Part shown: positions 1 to 8,017 of the stretch, one piece after another | Layout of the letters: each line of letters starts with the position of its first letter | How positions within the stretch are numbered: the stretch's first letter is position 1 | From: DSWT01 sp035420085 | GTDB lineage: Bacteria > Chloroflexota > Anaerolineae > B4-G1 > SLSP01 | Direction of reading: 5' to 3' | Assembly: GCA_035420085.1 (NCBI GenBank) | Contig: DAOLUH010000024.1 | Coordinates: 13,844-77,843, forward strand | Length of the DNA stretch: 64,000 nucleotides | The notes under the pieces: model-generated | Database searches by the model: none | The model's input: the letters and a program-made list of their open reading frames with translations, nothing else | What the model was told of the DNA's origin: nothing | Program-made: the position numbers and the translations under genes

Positions 1-1878
1 GCGCGTAAGGTAGGTGGTTGAACTAAAGGCAGGATCGGCGCTGAGTTCAAACTCATAGCGGACCGCGCCCTGCTGGGGAAGCCATTCAAAATTCGGGGTG
101 ACCGCAAATGCCTTCTCGCCGTCTTGAGGGAACTGCAAAGTGGGGGAACTGGTCGCCGCCGGCGGCGTCTGACGTGCTAGATCAATCTGAGTCAGCCAGG
201 GTTGGTTGTCCAGGCTGTTGGTGAGGATTGTGCCCGCTGCACTATAAGGCGTCACACGCCAGTAATAGTTTGTTGCCGCTGTGGGAGTGAAAGGATTACC
301 CTCAGTGGGCGTCGCGCTACAATTTTCGGTCAGGATAGTCCATTCGACCTGACCAGGGTAGAAGTTTGGATCATCATCCACCTCAAGACGGTAGTAAGCC
401 GCCTCTACCCGTGGATCAGCAGCAGGCACAAGGGTCCGTGACCAGTAGAACGTGGGCGAATCAACGGTGTAGTCATAGGAGATGGGGATGTCGTAGGGGG
501 AGGCGTAGAATCCAGAGGCAATAAAAGGCGGAGTATAGAAGTAGCGCGGCCAGATGTTTTCAGGCACAGCGGTATCGTAACGCGGCCTAAAGCTGCCTAC
601 CTCGCTGGGCTGGCCCTTATTGCCGGCGTTGTCGTAAGGCGTCACCCGCCAGAACATGGTTTGATTCCATTCTTTACCATCCCAATCATCGCGATAATAA
701 AAAGTATTCGCCGTCTCAACTGTCCAATGGATCACAGCGAAACCCGGATCATTGATGCTGGCCTCAAAGAGATAGCGCTTCGCCTCGCGTACCGGCGTCC
801 AGGTGAATAAAGGCACATTAGTTAATTCATTCGGACGCGGCGTCAGCAGCCGCGGCTGCTGATACCAGTGCTTGGTGAAATTCCACACGTCGCTGAAGGG
901 GCCTTCCCAGTTCGATCCATAAACAGCGGCGACGCGCCAGTAATAAGTCTGATCGTTGGGTATAGAGCCAGGCGGGGTATACGTGGTTTGGGTAGTGTCT
1001 ACCGACGTTTTAGAAGCAAAACTGGGGTCGGTGCTGTATTGTAATCTGTATTTCACCGCGCCTTTCACCGCCGTCCAACGGAAAACCGGCGTGTAGACCG
1101 GTACAGAACTATTCGCCGGTTCCAATAACTGGGGTATCTGGGCATATCCCACCGTGAACTGGCGAACCTCACTCTCCAATCCGTTGTTGCCTGCCGCGTT
1201 GCGAGGAACAACACACCAATAATAGTTCCCGTTCGCCAGACGCGTGCTGAGGTTGTAGGATGTCGCCAGGGTTGCCGGATATGCGGTCAGCGAGCTGCAA
1301 TTGGCGGTACTGCCAATTTTGAGGATATAATCGGCCGCCCCGACAACCGGCGACCAGGAAAAGATCGGTTCCTCAAAAAACTCGATGGTCGCGCCGTCCG
1401 CTGGCGCAGAAAGGGTCGGCGCGTTGCTGGTAGTACTCCAATTTTTCGTGAACTGTCGATATTCCGACCAATCGCCGGCCGGCGTCGGCTGTTCCACACG
1501 CACTTTCCAACACCAGTTGGTGTTATCGGCAAAAGCAGCATTTGATGTAGGGATATACTTTGTATTCGGCGTCACCTGGTCGTAACGAATCGGCGTGCCA
1601 AAAGCGCACGAGTCATCGTCAATCTGGATCCGATATTGTGTCGCGCCGGGCACCGGCTCCCACTCAAAGACAGGGACTGCGGCCGGCGGGTAATTCAGCA
1701 CAGTCGTCGTGATCATGTTAGCTGGCGCGAGTAGCACAGGCGCGGGCCAAACACTCGGCGCGGAAGAAAGCGGCGCAGGAAACAGCATCACGCTGCACAA
1801 CACCAGCGCCGTCACGATCCGCCAGGACAACAAAATGCTCCAGTGAGCGTAAAAGGAAAAAGGGGCTCTCGCTTTCAT
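1..1878 (-). CDS. Secreted protein with repeated fibronectin III-like modules (3' end beyond window)
   Basis: An open frame of 626 codons runs from ATG at 1878 to the window edge with no stop, so the C-terminus is missing. AAGGAG lies 8 nt before the ATG. Residues 1 to about 40 form a long hydrophobic signal or anchor (core TALVLCSVMLFPAPLSS). The rest consists of modules of 85-100 residues that repeat the pattern FxWxPVxGAxxYxLxI then YYWRVxPxxxAG, typical of Fn3-like beta sandwiches in extracellular proteins of Chloroflexota. At least five modules are visible. No catalytic domain is visible in this part. The likely role is surface display or carbohydrate/protein binding, which is inference. 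It is transcribed divergently from the baeRF-like gene. Confidence 0.8.
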   Translation of the reverse strand, partial: MKARAPFSFYAHWSILLSWRIVTALVLCSVMLFPAPLSSAPSVWPAPVLLAPANMITTTVLNYPPAAVPVFEWEPVPGATQYRIQIDDDSCAFGTPIRYDQVTPNTKYIPTSNAAFADNTNWCWKVRVEQPTPAGDWSEYRQFTKNWSTTSNAPTLSAPADGATIEFFEEPIFSWSPVVGAADYILKIGSTANCSSLTAYPATLATSYNLSTRLANGNYYWCVVPRNAAGNNGLESEVRQFTVGYAQIPQLLEPANSSVPVYTPVFRWTAVKGAVKYRLQYSTDPSFASKTSVDTTQTTYTPPGSIPNDQTYYWRVAAVYGSNWEGPFSDVWNFTKHWYQQPRLLTPRPNELTNVPLFTWTPVREAKRYLFEASINDPGFAVIHWTVETANTFYYRDDWDGKEWNQTMFWRVTPYDNAGNKGQPSEVGSFRPRYDTAVPENIWPRYFYTPPFIASGFYASPYDIPISYDYTVDSPTFYWSRTLVPAADPRVEAAYYRLEVDDDPNFYPGQVEWTILTENCSATPTEGNPFTPTAATNYYWRVTPYSAAGTILTNSLDNQPWLTQIDLARQTPPAATSSPTLQFPQDGEKAFAVTPNFEWLPQQGAVRYEFELSADPAFSSTTYLTR

Positions 1879-1973
1879 CGTCAATTCTCCTTCCCCGAAT
1901 GGTTTTTCACACTTCCAACCTCATTATAGAAGTTGAAACATTCGTGTCAATTCAGTTACCGGACAAATTGCAC

Positions 1974-2002
1974 TTGACATCCATACGAAAAATCCGTACA
2001 AT
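1974..2002 (+). promoter_or_regulatory. Sigma-70-like promoter
   Basis: TTGACA (1974-1979), a 17-nt spacer and TACAAT (1997-2002) point toward the baeRF-like gene about 230 nt downstream, implying a long 5' leader. Confidence 0.6.
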
Positions 2003-2076
2003 GAAGATGAAATTTCCAACCGAGCGTGGGGTTATGCAAAAATGTGAAGCATATTCCACTACCAATACGAATAACA

Positions 2077-2114
2077 GCACTGCGGGCCATCTGAAAGGAT
2101 GTCACCCGCAGTGC
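2077..2114 (+). other. Leader hairpin upstream of baeRF-like gene
   Basis: GCACTGCGGG (2077-2086) pairs perfectly with CCCGCAGTGC (2105-2114) around an 18-nt loop. It lies inside the leader predicted from the 1974 promoter. No T-tract follows, so it is a structured leader element or protein-binding site rather than a classical terminator. Confidence 0.45.
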
Positions 2115-2233
2115 GCGTTTATAATCCCGCGTCTACTTCATTCATAAGGAGGTGATTTTCTGGCTATTTCAACGTGTTGTTATGGAGCGCCCAAGAACCA
2201 CTATACCAATCCATTGGGAGAAAGGAAAAGACG

Positions 2234-3334
2234 ATGTTTGACGAAAAATCACTGAAGGAATTGGCTTCTCTCGAAGCAAAAGGTCCGATTTTGAGTCTAT
2301 ACCTGAACGTTGATCCCACGCAACATTCCGCCGAAGAATATCGGTTGATGTTGCGCGAAATGCTCAAGCAGGCCGAGGGCGCGGCGGACGATGCTGACAT
2401 CAATGCCGTCAAACGGTATGTTGATTTGGAATATAACTGGTCCGGCCGTGGTCTGGTGCTGTTTTCTCGCCAGGCAGAGCAACTCTGGCGCGCTCTGTCG
2501 CTCGCTGTTCCCGTGCGCAACGGGATCACCGCAGCCAGCAAACCCTACATTTCACCCCTCGTCGAACTGGATGGATTCTACGGACGTTATGCCGTCGCCC
2601 TGATTGATCGGCAGGGCGGGCGCTTCTTCCTGTTCCAGATGGGTGAACTCATCACCCAGGAGGGCGCCATCGGCGAAGATGTGCGGCGCGTCCGCAAGGG
2701 CCGTGGTTCGTCAGTCGTCGGGATGCGCGGCGGATCGCAGGCGTCTGGACGCAAAGAGGCCGAATTGGTGCAGCGCAATCTGCGTGACATCGCCGCCGCT
2801 CTCGTTGATTTCTGTCAGGACAACCATCCACGACGGTTGCTCCTTGCCGGAGCCGAACACACCGTCGCGCAGTTCCGCGAACTCTTGCCTACCAAACTGC
2901 AAGAGATCGTCGTGGGAACCTTTAACGCCAATATGGAAGCCGGCGACGACGCCATCCGTGACGAAGCATTCGCCGTCCTCAAGAGTTTGGAAGAAAAACG
3001 TCACCGGGAGTTGGTGGATGCGGTTGTTACAGCCGCCGCAAAAGGCATGAACGGCGTTGTCGGTCTGGATCAAACCCTCAGTGCAACCCACGAGGGCCGT
3101 GCGCAAGTTTTGGTCGTCGAACACGGCTATCATGCGCCGGGCTACCAGTGCAAGAGTTGCGGGTATCTTACCACGCAAAAACTGAGCGCGTGCATCTTCT
3201 GCCAGGGACCGATCCGCGAGATCGCCGACGCGGTGGAGGCGGTCATCAGCCAGGTGATCGAAAAGGGCGGCGCCGTCGAAGTTGTCGAAAACGGGATGCT
3301 CAACGCGCACATCGGCGCACTGCTGCGCTATTAG
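2234..3334 (+). CDS. baeRF-family (eRF1/Vms1-like) protein with C-terminal zinc ribbon
   Basis: 366 residues. The start at ATG 2234 is chosen because a purine-rich site (GAGAAAGGAAAAG) precedes it; the GTG at 2174 has no site at the right spacing. The fold pattern (SLYLNVDPT near residue 21, a central domain with LLLAGAEHTVAQFRELLP near 201) matches bacterial archaeo-eukaryotic release-factor-like (baeRF) proteins. A loop at 166-169 reads GGSQ, resembling the GGQ/GSQ peptidyl-tRNA hydrolysis loop of eRF1 and Vms1/ANKZF1. Cys296, 299, 310 and 313 form a CxxC-CxxC zinc ribbon. Inferred role: release or rescue of peptidyl-tRNA on stalled ribosomes. The family call is fairly secure; activity is not shown. 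Confidence 0.75.
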   Translation: MFDEKSLKELASLEAKGPILSLYLNVDPTQHSAEEYRLMLREMLKQAEGAADDADINAVKRYVDLEYNWSGRGLVLFSRQAEQLWRALSLAVPVRNGITAASKPYISPLVELDGFYGRYAVALIDRQGGRFFLFQMGELITQEGAIGEDVRRVRKGRGSSVVGMRGGSQASGRKEAELVQRNLRDIAAALVDFCQDNHPRRLLLAGAEHTVAQFRELLPTKLQEIVVGTFNANMEAGDDAIRDEAFAVLKSLEEKRHRELVDAVVTAAAKGMNGVVGLDQTLSATHEGRAQVLVVEHGYHAPGYQCKSCGYLTTQKLSACIFCQGPIREIADAVEAVISQVIEKGGAVEVVENGMLNAHIGALLRY

Positions 3335-3349
3335 CCGCGCGTCGTATCT

Positions 3350-3476
3350 GCACAGTAGTTACGCAGTCCGTATCTTTAGACAGGATTGACAGGCTGGAAA
3401 AGTCCCTATAAAACCTTTTTTAGTCCTGGAAATCTTGTTAATCCTGTCAAAAAATGACACAGTGCGTAACTCCTGT
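3350..3476. repeat. 127-bp nested inverted repeat (MITE-like)
   Basis: The outer arms (about 3350-3367 and 3459-3476) share a complementary AGTTACGCA core. The inner arms are TTTAGACAGGATTGACAGG (3375-3393) and TTGTTAATCCTGTCAAA (3435-3451). A related inner element recurs at 25951-26018, so this is a dispersed palindromic element. It contains no gene. Confidence 0.6.
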
Positions 3477-3478
3477 AC

Positions 3479-3508
3479 AAAAAAACCGGGACTGAGTCCC
3501 GGTTTTTT
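3479..3508 (+). terminator. Rho-independent terminator (bidirectional)
   Basis: Perfect 7-bp stem CCGGGAC-TGA-GTCCCGG (3486-3502), preceded by an A-run and followed by TTTTTT. It ends the baeRF-like transcript. Confidence 0.85.
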
Positions 3509-3525
3509 ACACCTCGGAGAAAACG

Positions 3526-3759
3526 ATGAAAAAGGAACCGCATCAGCCGACCGATATGCGCGCTTACCGCCGACAGACGGAGCGCCGTTTGGTCGTCGCC
3601 ATTGTATTGATGCTTGTTCTCGTCGGTAGTGTGATTATCGGATTAGTTTATGGATGGACGTCCGTTTTTACCGGGCTACTGTGTCTTCTGCCCGGCGCCG
3701 GGATTTTCATCCTGTTGTGGGCTTTCCTCACCGGCATAGAACGCATCACCAGGGATTAG
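3526..3759 (+). CDS. Small two-helix membrane protein
   Basis: 77 residues, ATG with CGGAG upstream. A charged N-terminus (about residues 1-21, several Arg/Lys) is followed by two hydrophobic segments (about 23-43 and 48-68), giving a hairpin membrane protein with a basic cytoplasmic N-tail. It starts just after a strong terminator, so it must either use its own promoter or depend on readthrough. It is convergent with gdhA, whose stop is 29 nt downstream. No family is recognised. Confidence 0.65.
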   Translation: MKKEPHQPTDMRAYRRQTERRLVVAIVLMLVLVGSVIIGLVYGWTSVFTGLLCLLPGAGIFILLWAFLTGIERITRD

Positions 3760-3787
3760 TCACCCACATCGCAGACAGTCCGACGTT

Positions 3788-5080
3788 CTACAGCCAACCG
3801 CGCAAGCGCATCGCCCTTTCGACGCTGGCAATCGCCACCCAATACGCAGCGTCGCGCATGTACAATTGCTTTTCCAACGCCATCGCCAGGACTGCTTTGA
3901 AGGCACTCGCCATCTTCTGATCCAACTTCGCCAGGACTTCTTCTTCGGGCCAGTAGTAATTCATATCGTTCTGCACCTGCTCGAAGTAGGAACACGTCAC
4001 GCCGCCGGCGTTACACAGAAAGTCGGGGATCACAAAGACGCCGCGTTCCTTGAGCACCTTATCGGCCTCCAACAGCGTCGGACCATTCGCGCCTTCGGCG
4101 AGAATCCGCACCTGTTTGCTGATGTGCTCCACATTGTCGCCGGTAATAACGCCTTCCACCGCCGCCGGGATCAACACGTCCACATCCTTTGACAGCCAGG
4201 CGTCGCCATCTTCGATGACATAGCCGGCCTTTTGCGCCTTCTCTTTGTCCACTGTGCCGTACTGGTCGGTGATGCTCTGCAGGAAGTAAGGATCAACACC
4301 TTCCTCTTTGGAGAATGTGTACGACGTCCGGTCGTCCCGATCCCAACACGATACGCAGATGACCCGCCCACCCAGCATTTCAATGAACGTCCGGGCCGCG
4401 TACTGCGCCACGTTGCCGAACCCCTGAATGGAGGCTGTGCGTCCGGCCGGCCTAAGCCCCAAATGCTTCAGCGCTTCGCGGATGGTGACGACTACGCCAA
4501 AGCCGGTCGCCGCCGTGCGCCCCAACGAGCCGCCGCCGCCAATCGGCTTGCCGGTGATGACGCCGGGCACGTATTCGCCGCGCAGCTTGGAGTATTCGTC
4601 CATCATCCAGCCCATCATCTGCGGCGTCGTGCCTACGTCAGGCGCGGGGACGTCGTTGCGCGGGCCGAGGTTCTTCCAAATGGCGTCAATCCACTCGCGG
4701 CACAGGCGTTCCTTCTCGCTGGTCGAAAGCTTGGACGGGTCAACAATCACGCCGCCCTTGCCGCCGCCCAGGGGGATGTCGGCCACGGCGCACTTCCACG
4801 TCATCCACGTGGCGAGCGCGCGCACCGTATCCAGCGTCTCGTTGGCCGCAAAGCGGATGCCGCCCTTCGCCGGGCCGCGCGCATCGTTGTGTTGCACGCG
4901 GAAGCCGAAGAAGACTTTGATGGTGCCATCGTCCATGCGCACTGGGATTTGAAAGCGGAACTCGCGCAGCGGCCAACGCAGCATCTCGCGCACCGCCGGA
5001 TCCAGCCCCATCTGCTCGGCCACTTGATCAAACTGTGCTTGTGCTAACTTGAAAGGATTTATTTCTTCATGTTGAGCCAT
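3788..5080 (-). CDS. gdhA: Glu/Leu/Phe/Val family (glutamate) dehydrogenase
   Basis: 430 residues, ATG at 5080 with AAGGAG 8 nt upstream. Catalyses oxidative deamination of glutamate to 2-oxoglutarate and ammonia (or the reverse) with NAD(P). The family signature PLGGGKGGVIVDPSKL lies near residues 103-118 with Lys108. The substrate-binding GPAKGGIRF is near 69-77, and a Rossmann strand (ASIQGFGNVAQYAARTF) lies in the C-terminal half. Length and the C-terminal RLRGW are normal for bacterial GDH. It is the last gene of a minus-strand block after gatB. Cofactor preference cannot be read with confidence. Confidence 0.95.
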   Translation of the reverse strand: MAQHEEINPFKLAQAQFDQVAEQMGLDPAVREMLRWPLREFRFQIPVRMDDGTIKVFFGFRVQHNDARGPAKGGIRFAANETLDTVRALATWMTWKCAVADIPLGGGKGGVIVDPSKLSTSEKERLCREWIDAIWKNLGPRNDVPAPDVGTTPQMMGWMMDEYSKLRGEYVPGVITGKPIGGGGSLGRTAATGFGVVVTIREALKHLGLRPAGRTASIQGFGNVAQYAARTFIEMLGGRVICVSCWDRDDRTSYTFSKEEGVDPYFLQSITDQYGTVDKEKAQKAGYVIEDGDAWLSKDVDVLIPAAVEGVITGDNVEHISKQVRILAEGANGPTLLEADKVLKERGVFVIPDFLCNAGGVTCSYFEQVQNDMNYYWPEEEVLAKLDQKMASAFKAVLAMALEKQLYMRDAAYWVAIASVERAMRLRGWL

Positions 5081-5180
5081 GATTCTCTCCTTATTCTGAT
5101 GTATGCTTCTATATGCTGACTGGAGGTCCGGCTTTTTCTACGATTGACTCGGCGGTCTGCCGGCGTCCAGTTTGATTCAA

Positions 5181-6641
5181 TCAATCGGAACGTTGACGCT
5201 CTAAAGCCTGCTGTAACAAACTGCGCGTCTCCTGAGGATTGGCTTTGCCTTTCGAGGCTTGCATCACCTGCCCCACCAACCACCCTAGCAAATTGGTTTT
5301 GCCGTTGAGATATTGCTGCACTTGCCCTGGATTGGCGGCGATAACGTTATTCACCAGGACGGCAAGCGCATCCGTCCCCGATATTTGCGCCAGTCCCAAC
5401 CGCTCAATGACGGCGCCGGGCAATTCGCCTGTCTCACACATCGCGCCGAGCGCCGTCTTGGCCGCCGTCACGCTGACGGTTCCTTGCTGGACGAGCGCGA
5501 GCAACGCCGCCAGATGGCCCGGCGCGGTTTTGCAGGCGTCAATCGGGGTGACCGTCGCGTTCAAAATGCGGAATAGTTCCCCCGTAACCCAGTTGGCGAC
5601 ATCCTGCGCGGTGACGCCCTGCGCACGTGCAATCCCGGCAGCGGCCTCGAAGTAATCGGCAACGCGCCAATCGCTCACGAGCAGCGCCGCGTCGTAAGGG
5701 CGGATGCCGTATTCGGCCATCAGCCGGCGTTTTTTCGCCAGCGGAAGTTCGGGCACGCGCGCACGCAGCGCCGCAATCCACTCCGGTGCAATCTCCAGCG
5801 GCGGGATGTCCGGCTCAGGGAAATAGCGGTAATCGTGGGCATATTCTTTGCTGCGCTGGGGATACGTCCGCCCGGCGGCTTCGTCCCACCCCAACGTCTG
5901 CTGGACTACCGCCCCGCCGCTCGCCAGCACTGCCTTCTGCCGCTCAATCTCATACGCCACGCTGGACGCCAGCGCGCGGAACGAGTTGAGGTTCTTGATC
6001 TCGGTGCGCGTCCCCAACGTGATCGTTCCGGCAGGGCGGATGCTGACATTGGCCTCAAAACGCATCTCGCCCTTTTCCATATCGCCAGCGTTGATCCCCA
6101 GGTAGATTAGCGCGTCGCGCAGCGTCGTCGCGTAAGCCTGGACTTCTTCGACTGTGTGCATATCCGGCTCGCTGACGATTTCCAGCAGCGGCACCCCCGC
6201 CCGGTTGAAGTCCACCAGCGCCGCTCCATCCTCCTGGTGGTACAGCTTGGCCGTGTCCTCTTCCAGGTGCGCGCGCGTGATGCCGATGCGTTGCGTGCCG
6301 GACTCCGTCTCAATCTCCAACGCGCCATTGATCGCCAGCGGCAGCTCATACTGCGAGATTTGATACCCCTTCGGCAGATCGGGGTAGAAATACGATTTGC
6401 GCGCGAAGACGTTGACCGGATTGATCGTGCAGCCGAGCGCCAGCCCCGTCATGATGCCCAATTCCACCGCGCGCCGGTTGACGACCGGCAGCGTCCCCGG
6501 CAGCGCCAGACAGACCGGGCAGACCTGCGTGTTAGGCGGTACGTCTCCCGTATCCGCCACCACCGGGCAACCACAGTACATCTTCGAGCGCGTGTGGATC
6601 TGCGCGTGGACTTCCAGGCCGATGACGGCTTCGTATTCCAT
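5181..6641 (-). CDS. gatB: Asp-tRNA(Asn)/Glu-tRNA(Gln) amidotransferase subunit B
   Basis: 486 residues. The tRNA-binding and kinase-like subunit of GatCAB, which activates misacylated Glu-tRNA(Gln)/Asp-tRNA(Asn) for amidation. The N-terminal EYEAVIGLEVHAQIHTRSKM, the KGYQISQYELPL motif, HLEEDTAKL and the GVPLLEIVSEPD motif are diagnostic. The C-terminal YqeY/GatB helical tail (GWLVGQVMQASKGKANP) is present, so the gene is full length. It is separated from gatA/gatC (9.7-11.5 kb) by four genes but lies on the same strand. Confidence 0.97.
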   Translation of the reverse strand: MEYEAVIGLEVHAQIHTRSKMYCGCPVVADTGDVPPNTQVCPVCLALPGTLPVVNRRAVELGIMTGLALGCTINPVNVFARKSYFYPDLPKGYQISQYELPLAINGALEIETESGTQRIGITRAHLEEDTAKLYHQEDGAALVDFNRAGVPLLEIVSEPDMHTVEEVQAYATTLRDALIYLGINAGDMEKGEMRFEANVSIRPAGTITLGTRTEIKNLNSFRALASSVAYEIERQKAVLASGGAVVQQTLGWDEAAGRTYPQRSKEYAHDYRYFPEPDIPPLEIAPEWIAALRARVPELPLAKKRRLMAEYGIRPYDAALLVSDWRVADYFEAAAGIARAQGVTAQDVANWVTGELFRILNATVTPIDACKTAPGHLAALLALVQQGTVSVTAAKTALGAMCETGELPGAVIERLGLAQISGTDALAVLVNNVIAANPGQVQQYLNGKTNLLGWLVGQVMQASKGKANPQETRSLLQQALERQRSD

Positions 6642-6659
6642 AAAACCTCAATGTGGCGA

Positions 6660-6740
6660 AATCTATCAAAGGGTAAAACGTAAAGCGTAAAGAGTAATAG
6701 ACCTCTTACGTTTCACGTTTTACGTTTTACGTTTCACGCG
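6660..6740. repeat. Heptanucleotide array 1 (inverted)
   Basis: Units such as AAACGTA/AAGCGTA face TTTCACG/TTTTACG units in one 7-nt register, making an imperfect hairpin around AGTAATAGACC. It lies between the aminotransferase stop and the gatB start. Confidence 0.7.
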
Positions 6741-7906
6741 ACACGGCAGCGCTGTACAAATGCAGCAATGCGCTCCAACGCCACCTCAATTTTGTCGTAG
6801 GCCGTCGCATACGACATCCGCACGAACCCCGCGCCGGACGGCCCGAAAACTCGCCCTGGAATAACTGCGACGCGCTCTTCCTGCAACAGCCGCTCGGCGA
6901 AGATATTGTCGTCCATACCGGTGCTCTGGATGCAGGGGAAGGCGTAGAACGCACCGTGCGGCTCAATGCACATGAGTCCGATGTCGTTGAGGCCGCCAAC
7001 GATCAACTTGCGGCGGCGTTCGTAGCGCGCGTGCATCTCCTGGACGAACGGCTCGCCCACTTCCAGCGCCTTCAGCGCCGCCCACTGCGACACCGTCGGC
7101 GCAGACATAATCAGGTATTGGTGCAGCTTGCGCATCTCGGCCACCAGCGTCTCCGGCCCAAGCAGATAGCCCACACGCCAGCCCGTCATCGCATAAGCCT
7201 TCGAGAAGCCTTGCAACACGATGGTTCGCTCGCGCATCCCCGGCAAAGTGGCGAAGCAGACGTGTTCCACGCCGTAGACCAGCCGGTCGTAGATTTCATC
7301 GGAGAGTACCACCAGGTTGTACTTTTCTGCGAGGGCGGCGATAGCTGTAAGCCGCTCGCGGTTGATCACCGCGCCGGTGGGATTGTTGGGCGAGGCAAGA
7401 AACAACACTTTCGTTTTTTCAGTGATGGCGGCCTCAATCATCTCCGCCGTGAGCTGGAACCCCGTCTCCGGCGTGGTGGGGATGGCGACCGGCGTCGCGC
7501 CGACCATCACCGCCGTCGGCTCGTAGGCCACAAAGCACGGCTCGGCGAAGATGATCTCGTCGCCGGGATCCAGCAGCGCCGCCATCGCCAGATAGAGCGC
7601 CTCGGAGACGCCTACCGTCACCAGAATCTCGTGGGTGGGATCATAATCCAGCCCGTAGAGCTTATGGATATGCGCCGCCAATGCTTGCCGCAGCTCGATC
7701 AGACCAGAGTTGGATGTATAGTGCGTCGCCCCGCGTTGCAGCGCCGCGATCCCGGCTTCCACAATCGGCGCCGGCGTGTCGAAATCCGGCTCCCCGATCC
7801 CCAAACTGATCACATCCTCCATCGTCGCCGCAATGTCGAAGAAGCGACGGATGCCAGAAGGCGGGATGCTCCTGGCGAGCTTAGAAATAAAAGTATCCGG
7901 TGTCAT
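6734..7906 (-). CDS. PLP-dependent class I/II aminotransferase
   Basis: 390 residues. The ATG at 7906 is preferred over the in-frame TTG directly before it because GAGAGGA lies 8 nt upstream. The family transfers amino groups between an amino acid and a 2-oxo acid. It shows SLGIGEPDFDTP (substrate loop), HYTSNSGLIELR, the NNPTGAV motif, SDEIYDRLVY (PLP-binding Asp and Tyr), and the Schiff-base Lys in GFSKAYAMTGWRVGY. It belongs to the aspartate/aromatic (AspC/PatA-like) branch. The exact substrate is not determinable. The stop overlaps the edge of a heptanucleotide array. Confidence 0.88.
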   Translation of the reverse strand: MTPDTFISKLARSIPPSGIRRFFDIAATMEDVISLGIGEPDFDTPAPIVEAGIAALQRGATHYTSNSGLIELRQALAAHIHKLYGLDYDPTHEILVTVGVSEALYLAMAALLDPGDEIIFAEPCFVAYEPTAVMVGATPVAIPTTPETGFQLTAEMIEAAITEKTKVLFLASPNNPTGAVINRERLTAIAALAEKYNLVVLSDEIYDRLVYGVEHVCFATLPGMRERTIVLQGFSKAYAMTGWRVGYLLGPETLVAEMRKLHQYLIMSAPTVSQWAALKALEVGEPFVQEMHARYERRRKLIVGGLNDIGLMCIEPHGAFYAFPCIQSTGMDDNIFAERLLQEERVAVIPGRVFGPSGAGFVRMSYATAYDKIEVALERIAAFVQRCRVA

Positions 7907-7916
7907 CAAATTCCTC

Positions 7917-8017
7917 TCAAGAATAAAGAATCAGCGAATCAACGAATCAGCAAATCAAGAATCAAGAATCAGCGAATGAGCACATAGCCCACAACTCACA
8001 ACTCGCAACTCATAACT
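7917..8017. repeat. Heptanucleotide arrays 2a and 2b
   Basis: A run of 7-8-nt GAATCAG/CGAATCA-type units (7922-7980) is followed directly by ACAACTC/GCAACTC/ATAACTC units (7989-8017). The second array runs into the last codons of the nucleotidyltransferase gene on the minus strand. Confidence 0.65.

Larger units (their letters stand above)
1879..2233. other. 355-bp divergent intergenic region
   Basis: This spacer between the divergent Fn3-protein and baeRF-like genes holds a consensus-like plus-strand promoter (1974-2002), a 10-bp stem hairpin (2077-2114), a TATAAT box at 2120-2125, and a perfect AAGGAGGTG Shine-Dalgarno sequence at 2146-2154 with no ATG at the right distance. No RNA family was recognised in it. 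Confidence 0.5.

Noticed and set aside
2174..2233. Upstream GTG start for the baeRF-like protein
   Set aside because: The strong AAGGAGGTG is about 20 nt away, too far, while the ATG at 2234 has a correctly spaced purine-rich site and begins the conserved domain.
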